Below are positions 50,296 through 62,600 of a DNA stretch of 64,000 bases, one piece after another (position 1 is the first letter of the stretch; every line of letters begins with the position of its first letter). The stretch comes from Echiichthys vipera (lineage: Eukaryota; Chordata; Actinopteri; Perciformes; Trachinidae): contig OY829648.1 in NCBI GenBank assembly GCA_963691815.1, positions 21,112,193-21,176,192 of the forward strand, read 5' to 3'. The position numbers were made by a program, and so were the translations under genes. The notes under the pieces were generated by a model, which saw only the letters and a list, made by a program, of their open reading frames with translations, was not told the origin of the DNA and made no database searches.

Positions 50296-53200
50296 AGAGA
50301 GGATACTATGAGTCTATTGGATATTTGTTTCCAGAGCAACTCCCACAAAATACAGAAGGTAGAAATGAAATGTAAGGGACCTGAAGTACATGGCTTATGT
50401 ATCATGCTTTTCTGAAACAATATTAAACAAAGAAAGAGCAATATTTACTCATTTAATGACTAGTGTAACCGATATTTAACTTCACACTGTCTGACAGTAT
50501 TATTTACTGTATACCATGTATCACAACAACAACAACACATACGCATATACACACAGACAGTCTGTTTTATCTGCGTTGTCGTTTTTATCCTGAAACTGTT
50601 TTACCAAGTTTTTTTTATCTGAATCCAAAATCCTAAGCAGGGAGAATTGATGGTTCAGTGAGGGTTTAGGGGTAAAAAGGCAGCTTTGTATCCTACTCAA
50701 TAAATGCTCATCCATTGTACTGACTTCTGTATATCCATGCAGACAGGCCTCTTGAGACACGATATAGACCCTGTTATTTACCACCAATACAGAAACGCAT
50801 GCACATACCTGTCCTTTTGCATATAGTCACTACAGGTGTAATTTGTAACCAAAACACAATCTCTTTGTTATTGTTTTGTGTCTTTGGGATATAATTGGCC
50901 TTTAGTCACTCTTAGCTTTAGGTATAACTAAGAAAGGTGCTATCACCTTGTTTCAAAGTTATAAAGGATACTGTAGCTGCAGTATTGTCTGTTTGTTTTT
51001 TATTATCATCAGTCTGAATAATCTTAGTTATAGTAGGCTCCTACAGCTAATGATTTGTGTGTGTAATGATTTTTAGGTCAAAAAGGAATAACATACCTTT
51101 TTTTTCTGACTCAGAAATAAGCATCTGCCTTGCTGGCTATAAGGAAATGCATGAATGACCAGCCATGCATTGTACAAACAGAAAGCAGAAAAAAGCCTGC
51201 CATTTACACACATCCCAGTGAGTTCATTTCTGTGTTTTGATTCTGCCAAGACTTATTAGGAACCACATATTGAAATCCACTTATTTGATTGTTGTTGAAA
51301 AATGGTTCTGACCTGCAAACCACCAAATGTCTGCATGTGGTAGAATTGCAGCTAGAAGGATGAGACAGCATGTCCATCATACTTGCACAGGATATTTTAG
51401 GGGGTGAGTGACAGGAAAATATGTACCTCCAAGTAAACCCCCTTATCAAAATCAGATAAGAAGGTAGGGATGCTGACTGTAGTCCTGGAGGAGGCTATGG
51501 CAGCAGAACTGCTAAGGCACATATTGATTGATAGTGAGGAGGTAATGAGTTTTCTCCATCAGTGCCTCAATAAGGCCTGTAACATATGGTGCAGTTATTA
51601 TTTACTCTGTGAAACCCAGTAAAGTTACTCTGCTGTGAGAGATTGGAGGCAGACGTTCAGATCCTCTTGAGTGTTGGACGCATATTTTTGCAAAGAGGTG
51701 TGTTAATACCATGAGTCAGGACACAGAGCAATGTTCTCCTCATAACCCTACTGCAGATCTGATAGGGTGGATTTTAGAAACTCCCAGTGCTGTGACTATC
51801 GATTATGGGTCTGAATGAGAAAACTGGTCAGAAAAGTGGAAGCATCCGCTGATTAACAAGTGCTGTAAAAAGGCATCAAGATTGGATTAGGAATAATTGA
51901 CAAATGCACTATTAAATAAAGGAAAGCCTCTGAACTTGTTCAGCTGTTTTTTTTTTTTTTTTGCTATTTTTTTTATTATTACAAAGACAAATAGCTCAAT
52001 TTGTACAAAGGCATAGACATTTTCAACAGAATTCCATTGCTAGGCAACAGCCTAGTTCACTTCCTGTCAGTTGAAGTCATTCACATTTACCGCAACAGGA
52101 ATCACACTTTTCGAATGTTTATGTTTACATCTTTGAAAAGGTCCAGGGACTGAATATTTGTGCAATCTCAGAATAAGTCTCTTCAGACTGAGGCTGCAGC
52201 TCATTTTATGAGTATTTTCTGATGATATTTGAAATGTATAAATGTGTCTATTTTCTATCTAAAGTAGACGCAACCGGTGTCTTTGTAGACACAGAGAGCC
52301 CTGCCGGTTGCACAGCTGTTATGACTCACTGCTTCAATTTCACAAGTCGTTTCAGGTGCTCTTTAACATCAAAGACGTGAGCAGGGGGAGGCCTCTGCTG
52401 GAGGTGTTGATGCTGGACGCTTATAGTGATGCAATATTAAAAACAAGACACAGTGCAGCAGATCATAATGTCAGACAGTGAGGTTTCAAAGCACAGGTTT
52501 ATAGTTAGAATATATTTCCTGTGAGATGGTTAGATTAGATTATCATCACTTCCAGCTTCAGACTTGCATTAAGTTGCAGCCAGTAAGAAAGCAATTTCAA
52601 AGTCCCAGGGCAAGATATGTGTGAGGGTTTGTATCAACACAAGACAAATCAAATCAAAACAAGATCATGTAGGGTTACTCATCCATACGTTAAGTGTAAG
52701 ATAACATACAGGAGGGGGAAATATAAGCTGTGTAGTTATGTATATGTACAAGCTCTGTTAACAGCCTGTTGGGCGCATTCCTCGCTTCCATCTGCTGCTT
52801 ATACAAATGAGACAGCAGATAAGCCTTTAATCCATGGTAAAATCTTCCAAAGAAAATGAAATGAGCGGTCGAATTTAATTATTTAATTACGTATCATCAG
52901 TGCCTATCACCTGTTGGTGTTCCTATTCTTATCCTGCGTGAGTGTGGCGTCATACACCAGCTGATACACTCTCATTTGTCTCCCTCTAAAGGTCCTTTGT
53001 GATCACGTACAATTCATCATGTCAATACACTGTAAACAATCTCTTTTGACAAGCATTTTTCTTATTTCATCCAGATTTTGCAGATGCCAAATGAAGGGCT
53101 TTCAATGGCTAGGTCATTCCATAGCTGTGTGATCACTATTTTATATTCTTTTGACTGCCTAATTAAGCATAGAAATTCACATAAAATTGAATTGGCATCA

Positions 53201-54148
53201 GACTGAAGCCGATGAGAATTTGACAAGACTGAGTGCTGTGCTGGTCCTCTGTCGATAGCAAGCTAGGATTTCTGCGTTATTTCCTGTTTTGAACTTCAGT
53301 ATGTTCATTTTTGCAGAAAGTTGCTCAACCTCGATTCAACTTGGAAGACGGCAAGAGCAAAATGTATCTGCTGAATGAGGCCCAATGTGCACACCCACAT
53401 GCTCTGCATCACCTCTCCTGTGTGTCTCTGTGTTTCTGCCACTCATCGAGCTCTCTGAACAGGCTGGCTGATTAAAGCTGCCAAGACAAAAGATGGCCTC
53501 CACCGCTGACAAAGCACAGACACAGTTTTGGATCCAAAAGAAGCTGACTCCCCCCCGGGGCTCTTCTCATCTCCCCAGGAGATCCTGCATGTACGACATC
53601 CATCTGTGATAATAAGTGCTTTGTACCTTGTCTCAGGGATTACTGCATTTTGCTGGCTGTCCCTCTGTGTCAGGTGCCTCTGCCTCTCTGTGGGCTTATT
53701 GGCCGACAGGGAGCTGAACACGGACACATGGACCATCAAGACTTTTTAAGTAGGAACTCCATGAGGATCAAATTTAACCCATGCTCAATGATAATTTTGT
53801 ATTTCTTGTATGATTGTCAAGAATATATAACCTTCCATATCTTACTTACAGTATGCATTACTTATGGTATGCCTTGTCTAGCATCCGTAAAAAAGCAGAA
53901 CACTTGTTCTTTTTTCTTCATTAGATTGCTATCCTCCATGGCCTCAATGAAGTGCAAACCATCTATAACTGTCCAGTTCTGTTTTTATTAACTCAAAGCA
54001 TAATGTAGACATTTCATTTTAGTTTACTTTAATTTGCACATATAAAACGGCAAAGTACAAGTACAAGAGATGTCATGATCAAGAAGACATGTTTCCCCCT
54101 AATTAAGAATAAAATAAAAAAACATGATGGGCATGAATTGGCAAATTG

Positions 54149-54149
54149 A

Positions 54150-54196
<47 letters not shown>
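54149..54196. repeat. (AAT)n microsatellite
   Basis: ATAATAATAA repeats, about 48 nt with one AAAA interruption near the start. Confidence 0.95.
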
Positions 54197-54197
<1 letters not shown>

Positions 54198-54980
54198 AAC
54201 TACAAAACATTTAAGCATGACTTCAGTTGAATGTTTTACACCAATTTTAGCAGTTTCACTACTCTGTTTAGGAAGAACACTGTTGTTCATTTGTTCACCC
54301 TATCACAAGTACCACAAGTGTGTTTCTCTTGTCTTCAGCCTGTCATGTCATCCTCTGGGATATATCACAGCAGGTGCAGTTTCTAGATTGTCTGAACTAG
54401 AGATTGTTTTGTGCACACTCAAGGGCCTAACAGGAGCAGGATGCCAAAGAGACAATAACCTAGAAAGAGAGGACAGCTTCCACACACAAAACTTTTAATG
54501 ATCAAACTTTAATTAGAACGTTTGCAATGAGATCTTGTACAGACTCTATTCTCTTGAGCTGTAGGATCCAGAAATGAAACTCAGACAACCTTGTTAACAC
54601 AGGGGGGCGCACTGAGTCCACTTTCTAAACTTTCAACATGACCTAGACAACTTCTCAGTGTGGCATTACTTATCTCTGGGTCAGTGTTTTTCAAAATAAA
54701 AAGTCAAGGGCTTGATACATCCTCTTTTCATAGTGCTGTAGTTAGTGTCTGTGTTTACCAGACTGTTTGGTAGGCCGAGTCATTTTAACCAGATCCTGTT
54801 ATCATTATTGCCTTGACACAAGTGCACTAATGAGCACTGACATGATGGGAAAATACCACAGGCATGATATAGTCCATCAGCACTTCCAACCACAAAATAC
54901 TCCCAGCGCAGCCCTAAATTATAAAAATACATCAATACAGTGTGCAGAATTGTGCAGTAAGTAATGGAAAATGCCCTACG

Positions 54981-55133
54981 ATAGACAGATAGATCGATAG
55001 ATCGATAGATCGATAGATCGATAGACAGATAGATAGACAGATCGATAGATCGATAGATCGATAGACAGATAGATAGACAGATCGATAGATCGATAGATCG
55101 ATATATCGATAGATAGATATATAGATAGATCTT
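54981..55133. repeat. compound GATA/GATC/GACA array with 40-bp higher-order unit
   Basis: Tetranucleotides AGAT, CGAT and AGAC alternate. 55021-55060 and 55061-55100 are identical 40-mers, so the array has grown by block duplication. It is followed by CTTTATTTATTG, as at the 3' tail of a minus-oriented retroposon. Confidence 0.9.
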
Positions 55134-55519
55134 TATTTATTGTGTACATTAATGCTGTATGTTCATATACATAATAAAGGTCAGGACCCACCCAAGGGGT
55201 GGATAGAAAAATCTGAGGGGTTGTGAGATGGTAAAAAATGAGAGAAAAGCATGATGGACATATTTGCTTTGCTTTTAATATAAATGTAGAATTAAGTTGG
55301 TATCCACAGCAAACTCCTTATCCTTAAAACAGAATAAAAGAGGCCACTGTACTGAAGGGTTACTGCATTAAGCCAACAGTTATCAGGTAACTTAAGTGCA
55401 TAGAAACTCATTGACTATACACCATAACAGAAAATATTTGTTCATCAATGACAGAAACCTCAAATATGGCAAAAAGCCCAAGTTTGTCCTTTATTACATA
55501 GAATGCACCTTTGGAACGT

Positions 55520-55963
55520 ATATTTACTCAAGTCCTGTGTTTGAATACAATCTTGAATAGTTGTACTTTACTTGAGTATTTTCTTTTTATGCTACTCTAA
55601 ACTTCTACCCCACTTCACATTTCAGGGGCTTTTTTCTACATTAATTTAACAACTATACTATTCAGATTAAGATATTAATATTTTACAAAAAAACATATTA
55701 TCACAAATTATTATTGATAAAACTGCTCAAAAGAACATCAAATAGTAAAAATGAGTACTGCTTTCATGTTCATGGATCAATGATATTACAATATATTGAC
55801 AGGGCTCACTGTGCCGAATGAAGTACATTTCCCTGATAAAAATAACAATGTATTTTTACTTGGGTAAAAGTTTGAATGTAAGACGCTCATAATTAAGTAT
55901 ATTTATAGTGTGGTATTGCTACTTTCACTTAAGAAAATCATTGGAATACTTCTTCCACCACTG
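55520..55963. mobile_element. interspersed repeat, GGTGGAAAGTAA family, copy 2
   Basis: TATTTACTCAAGTCCTGTG, TACTTTACTTGAGTATTTTC, and the far end GGAATACTTCTTCCACCACTG (inverted relative to the CAGTGGTGGAA start). Confidence 0.6.
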
Positions 55964-56299
55964 ATCCCTCAAAAAGGATTATTTTTGCACCTTTTTTTCT
56001 GTTTAAGACTGAACAATAAAACCCTGCTGACTGCTGAAGGTGAAAGAAATGACCCGACTGTCCATATGGTATTGATTTGACAAACCAAGTCTGTGAGGAT
56101 GTGATGGTGTCCACTTCACCTATTTGTGACTGAAAAGCAAGTCACAACCACTTTTTTCCCCCTGTGGCTCAGAAGTGTGTGAAGTCAGCCGTCTGTCTGG
56201 CACAGCTGTGTGTTGATGTGCTTCCAGCTGTTTGCGGGGGAATCATGATGTCTGAACCTATGGTCTGGTCTGGTCTGGACTGGAGGATCCTCCCTACAG

Positions 56300-56427
56300 C
56301 CTGTGAGATCATCAAACTTTTAATTAGACCGGATCTGCCAATTAACGGGAAGTCAGCCGATCTCTCTCTGCCTCTTAAAAGCAGCCGAGTCAAACCTCCA
56401 AAAGAATTCTGACAGAGGCTCAACAAG
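56300..56427 (+). other. prg4: possible prg4 5' untranslated exon
   Basis: A good donor, CAACAAG|GTAGGT, lies at 56427/56428, 114 nt upstream of the acceptor of the start-codon exon. The 5' limit is unknown. There is no clear TATA box; a TGGTC/TGGTCTGG tandem run lies at about 56260-56283 just upstream. Confidence 0.4.
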
Positions 56428-56541
56428 GTAGGTCACCTTTTATTCCCTCTGTTATATCTCAGGATTTTCAGTCATGAATATAAATGCAATCCGGACACAA
56501 AGGAAATCTGATTTATTTATTCTTTGTGTGTCTCGTTTCAG

Positions 56542-56620
56542 ATTAACAGAAGGATGTCTTCGACGGTACTTTGTTCTGTTATTTTGCTGGCGTGTGCCTT
56601 GACGTTTAGTGCTGCTCAGT
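56542..56620 (+). CDS. prg4: prg4 signal-peptide exon with start codon
   Basis: The acceptor TCTCGTTTCAG precedes 12 nt of leader, then the ATG at 56554. MSSTVLCSVILLACALTFSA is a typical signal peptide: short polar start, hydrophobic core, small residues before the expected cleavage near Ala-Ala-Gln. The donor CAGT|GTGAGT gives phase 1. A non-coding upstream exon probably ends at donor CAACAAG|GTAGGT (56427/56428). Confidence 0.9.
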
Positions 56621-59600
56621 GTGAGTATCATTTCTGTGACATTTCATTTCCATACAGAAACATTTAACTGTTACCTATTATTCAGCATTCTGACTGCCAG
56701 ATTTATTTTTTAATGAAGGGCTTTCCTGGAATGTCTCATGTGTTGTCTGTTCTTGTACTCTTTCATGTTTACTCTGTTCATAATCATTAACCAGTGAGGG
56801 AATGTATGTCTATGTATTTGTCAGAACTTAATTGTTGTATTATATACACACTGTGTCCTCAGGTAGACAATGTTATTGGACATAAGATGGTGCCAATTTC
56901 AAAGGCACAAATGCCGTTATGTCCCTCTCTGACATTGTTTTTCTGTTTCCATGTGCCCTTTCGCATAAAAAGCAAGCTGTAAAGGTCGATGTGGCGCTGA
57001 GTACTACAGGGGCTACATGTGCCAGTGTGATTACACCTGCCTGGCTTATGGAGAGTGCTGCACAGACTATGAATCCCAGTGCACCACAAGTGGGTTTTTT
57101 TACAAATCAAATGTGGTTTTCATGTTATTAATTTTCTAAATTTGGACTGACATTTACTAAACCCTATCCCTGAAGAAAGACATTTCATATACCTATACCT
57201 TCCATATAAATAACAAAATAATTATATTAGTCTAGTATAATCAGTGCTGTGTAGTATTATCATACAAGTCTGTTGTGTCTGTGTGAATCAGCAAACTCCT
57301 GTAAAGGACGGTGTGGAGAAAACTTCAAAAGAGGCCGGCTGTGTAGCTGTGACCCTGATTGTGTTAAGTACAAACAGTGTTGTCCAGATCACAAGGTCCA
57401 CTGTGATGCAGAAGGTAAGCTTTCTGTACGAGCTTGATATTGTGTGTGTGTGTGTTTTATATCTTCGGTGTCTTCTTTTGACGTTTGGTGGCCGTTTGGT
57501 ACGTGATCAGTAAATACAGTGATGGTCGTGTGACAGCATGGCTGCATGTTCAAGTCAGACCTCGTCTTTCTCAGCTGCACTGTCATGCAACAGTTATCAT
57601 TTCAGATTGGTATGCGTGCATGTTGTAAAGCAGCTGGGATTAATCTGATATGCGCATGTCCACCAGCATGTGGAGTAGCGATGCATGCAGTAATCTGCAC
57701 CGATGCATTCAAATTGACGATATTTTCTGTGTTGGTTAATTACCACAGAAGAAATCAGTGGAGCAGCCAGTGCAACAGCACCAGTGAAGACTAATTCATG
57801 TGATAATGTAAATGATAACACACCCAAAGGTATATGTGACTTGACAAAAGGTTGATTTTTTTCTACATTTCCAGTCATTTAGGAGTTGAGGCAAATTGTT
57901 TTACAGGGTTAAGTCTCTAACCTACTCATGAATATTCCCACAGAGCCAACTCCGAATGAAGCAACAGAGCCTTCGTCATTCGGCGAGGGAAATGATGCAG
58001 GTCACTATGCTTTTTGAAATGTACTCAAGAAAGTTAGAAAAAACTTCATTTTACATCTGAAATAAGTGCTGCTCCAAATGACAGAAACCAATGATCATAA
58101 AGTCCGTTGTCTAAGATTACTTAAAAGATAATTATGAGCTGAACACAGTGGATTAAATAAGGCCGTCAGGAAGACGGCCGGAAGATGTTTACGGTCGACT
58201 GTCACACTGTGGCTTTAGTGCTGTGGTTTGCTTTGGGGCCCAAGTTTCACCAGAACAAGCCAAGAGCACAAGCCCCACTGGCCAAAAGAAACACAAGGAA
58301 GCAGTGTTGTCATGAGTGTGTAGGAGTGTCATGGGCATAGGCTCAATCACAAGAGGGGAAAGCACAAAATGAAGCCAAGAAAGGATGACAGAACATTTTC
58401 TTGGAGGTTTTAATTTGGTAGTTGGCTTTGAATAGTTTTGTGGGTGGAGATACTCTTGCACCCGTGTTACTTTCTTTCTCTCAAGAGGAAGACATGTTGT
58501 GACATTTCCGTCTGGAATGTCAAGACATTCAGAGTCAGCGATGTGCATGCTCAAGAAAAAAAAAGTGCAGAGATAGTTCATTCATTCATTCATCTTCAAC
58601 TGCTTATAGTATTGATTCAAAATTGTGTTAACAATGGCAACATTAATATTTGATTTTGCCATATCTGCCCATAGATGACAATATGATCCCACCGGTCAGT
58701 CCAACATTATATCCACAAGATGATCTCACTGATGGTGAGCAATGATGTATATAGATAATAAATCTATCTAAATGTTTTTTTCCGCCAGTAAAGTTTCATG
58801 AGTGTGATATCCAGGTGTGCACTTTTTCTCACATGTCACATTCCTCTAGATGTGTACAGCCAGACTTTTCCCACTGATGAGTTTTCCAACAATGGAGTGC
58901 AGGACCCAGAAGCAAGTCCAGCCCCAGAGAGCACCAGCGGCTACGGTTCATCTACAGTTAACATGCTGGATCAAATTTCTACTGAACCCACCCAGGATCC
59001 AGATACTCTGGAGTTCAGTACAGAGACGTTAACAGTCTCCTCTCAGACTCAGACAACTCCCTCAGATAATAGAGCGACACAGGCTACAGACAGCCCCTCC
59101 ACCCTTTACCCCCCAATTCGAGAAGCCCCAACTGAGAGCACAGGTATGTGATGTTCAGGGGTTACCTAACAGTAACACGTAAAATGTTGCTCCACTACCA
59201 GCTGCCAAAAAAGCTTCAAAGCTCTTTAGCATAAATTCTCCAAGTCTATTTACTCTACTGGAAGATGAACGCCATTCTTCCAAAAGATATTCCGTACTGT
59301 GGCACTTTAATGATGGCGGCAGAGAGCCTGTCTCTAATTTTGATACAAGGTTGTAACATTTGATTTACATCAGATTTTAGAAAAAGAAAAGGCCCAGAGT
59401 GCTCGGTAGTTCAAACAAGTGTAATGAAATTTCTCTTTGGAGTGGAACACAAAAGAGCAAAAAAGAAGAAATGCCCAAGACACTCTCCTGGCAAAAAGTT
59501 TAAAAGACTTTATTAAGATCGCAAATTATCCCAGGAATATTTTAACTTGTACAAGAATTGTCGATGCATTTAGAATTTCGACATGAAATATCCATCGAAA

Positions 59601-62600
59601 AAAAGCATTTTATACTTTTCACTAGATGAGACTTAGGACTTTCTTCTTTTTTGTACCTTAAGTTGTTATTGCAGTCATTGTTTTTGAAAATGTCTCTTTC
59701 CTTCCTCTTATTACTCTAACATAGAAACATTAAAGTAATTAAAATGGAATGCTTCAGCAAAAAGAAGAAAAGAAGAGCAAGCCTCCATAAAGTAGTCTAC
59801 ATTTAAGAAGGTCAATTATTTCAGTTTCTAGTGGCTAATGTTTTATACTACTGATATGTTTCCTTCCACTGCACAATGCTGTTTTATGACAGGTTTCAAT
59901 CATTTTTTAAAGGTATTTGCCAAAAATAGATATTTTACATCATTTACATGCTTATCGAACCATTGAGTGTGTAAATTAAAGCCTGTCCATTTGTTACATG
60001 TATGTTTTTGTACTCATTTAGTTTTTTCTTTACTCTACCATCCATATGTATAGCTGTCACTAATTTGATCATTTATAAACGTGCATCTTACTACCGTTTA
60101 AGTACATTTGACTTAAATGTAAGAGATCAAAATTGTGTTTGTCCTCCTCCAGATGCCAGTGATCCTACCAGCTCATCCAACACAGGAACAACTCTCCCTC
60201 AGCTCACAACAGCAGCTGACCAAGTCTCCAGCCATCCTCCTCCAACCTCAGTGCCCCAAACTCCTATAGCCAACACCCCAGAGACAAAAGAGGTACAGCC
60301 AGAGGATGACATTCTTCCTGAGGATCCAACTGTAGCCTCCTCTATTGAGCCAGAGGTTACAACCCGACCCAACACGGCCTCCTACACACCTGTGGCCCCA
60401 GTGACCGCAGTACCCACACAGGGCTCCTCCACAGTCCTGGAAAACTCCCAGGTCACAATCATCCCTGCCTCAATGCTGGACCAGACACCCATCCCAGAGG
60501 CTACCGCCTCAAACCCAGAGCCAGATGATACTGAGAGCAACACAGAGAGTGTCCCAACAGGCCCTCAATCTGAAGATCCTTCCACCAGCGTTTCTGCAGC
60601 GGGGTCTGGGGACCTGCCAGAGCTTGACGCCCTGACGACCATCATCCCCTCATCCACAGATGCAATGCAGGATGATGTTACACCAGGAGCAACCACTGCT
60701 GATCCAGTAAATGTCACCCCAGACCTAACCAAACCCACACCATCTGTAGTCACCCCAAAACTCCAGGCCATACCTGACCCAGACAAGCCATCGCCAGCTA
60801 AACCGACTCCGGCTAAACCGACTCCGGCTAAACCGACTCTGGCTAAACCGACTCCGGCTAAACCAACTCCAGCTAAACCGACCCCGGCTAAACCGACTCC
60901 AGCTAAACCGACTCCAGCTAAAGCAACTCCAGCTAAACCGACCCCGGCTAAACCGACTCCGGCTAAACCGACTCCGGCGAAACCCAGCTCCAAACCTGAG
61001 ACTAAGCCTCTGGACACTGCACAAACTCTGAACACAGACAATCCTAGAGACTACCAAGCAGGTAAGAAAATATTCTTTTCAATGGTCCTCAACACAACAT
61101 CCACAGAAAACAAATTAAATCAAAGATGAATTCTATGACTTTTAAAGTGGAAATTTACAGTGATAGTCTCAAAATGATATTCCTATGGGCTCTGTTGATA
61201 TCTAATCTATTTTACATACGTCTAACACTTCTGCAGAAATGGAGGCCTCTGGTGTCTGGTACACATTTATTACTGCCCTCAGCCTGCTTTTATGAGCCTG
61301 GTTGTTTTGTCATCATGCGTTTGAGTGAACAGAGCTTCCTTCAAAGCGTAGCTATATTAAGTGAGAGATGTGGCTGTTTTCCCAAACTGTAAATTAATCC
61401 AAAACTCTTTTGAAATTGGAAATAAAACTCAGATACTTTAAAAAGTTGGAACATTACATTTAACACCCAGTAACCGACTCTGTGATTTTATGGTTTCTTT
61501 GTCTTACTGCTTGTTTATCCAAACAACAGATGATTTTTTTCCCTCACAAATTGTGTCCTTTTTCTCAGATGATAGCAACGATACAAATCTGTGTAGTGGG
61601 CGGCCGGTCAGTGCAGTCACCACGCTGAGGAACGGCACAATGGTGGTTTTCAGAGGTTAGTGCCAGGCAGAGGATCATTAGAGCCAAGAACGGAATCATG
61701 CATTAAACTAAATACCAGATAATTAGCATACAAGGTAACAGTGGTGGAAAGTAACTTAATATATTTAATCAAGAACTCTTCATAAGAACAGTGAGGTACA
61801 TGGCTTTTGTTGCTACTTCATAAATCTACTACACAACTTTTTAAAAAGGGAAATCTTCACCTTTTTACTTTACTACATTTAATAGAGAGTACAATATAGA
61901 TACGTTTAGTTACTATTTACTTTGGAAATTAAGATTTTACATCGAAATTCAATATATTGTGTATGAGTTGTTAGCAGTTCCATCAAAGAATAATTTACTT
62001 TTAAAGGCTTGAAGAGCTGATATTATACATTTTTCCTTTTATATCTCATTACTCATGACCCCTCAGATTTATCTTGTGATCCTATAAATATATATAAAGT
62101 ATATAAAAAGAAGGTAAAATTAGCTGCTCCTGGACCAGCTTAAAAAGTACAGTATAAGTGTCAATCACGGGGATCTTTTTAAGGCATGAGTACTTTTACC
62201 TTGATGATACTACTTAGTACTGCTGTACTTTTACAATTTTATATCAGTAATTTTGCTGAAGCAAAGCATCTGAATACTTCATATCAGGTACAGGCAGTAC
62301 AGGCCTTTAGTGTCCAAGGAGCAGAAATCAAATATGTGTATAACTGTCAGTAAAATACACAAGTTCAAGTCAAGTTCAAGTTAAAATGGAATAGTTACTC
62401 TGATGCTGTATATTGGACCACACTTATTATGTCATTGTTTTCAGGGCACTACTTCTGGTCTCTGGACAGATACATGGTACCTGGTCCGGCCCGTGGCATC
62501 ACTGCAGTGTGGGGCGTCCCTTCCCCCATCGACACTGCGTTCACCCGCTGCAACTGCCACGGCAAAACATACATTTTCAAGGTTAATTTACTCATCTGAT

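Larger units (their letters stand above)
50296..56299. other. region between the divergent fcho1 and prg4 genes
   Basis: About 6 kb. It holds an (AAT)n microsatellite, a GATA/GATC array, one GGTGGAAAGTAA-family repeat and a poly-T run at 51947-51962. I see no coding exon, tRNA or other gene. Regulatory elements of either gene may be here but none can be named from sequence alone. Confidence 0.6.

Noticed and set aside
60002..60152. Upstream extension of the prg4 mucin open frame with its own ATG at 60002
   Set aside because: A clear acceptor (CTCCTCCAG) at 60152 matches the phase of the previous exon, and the upstream residues lack Thr/Pro bias.
60565..61057. Minus-strand open frames (GVGLA and RSRFS repeats) over the prg4 mucin exon
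   Set aside because: They are the reverse reading of a 15-bp repeat with no stop codons; the plus strand has matching splice sites and PRG4 context.
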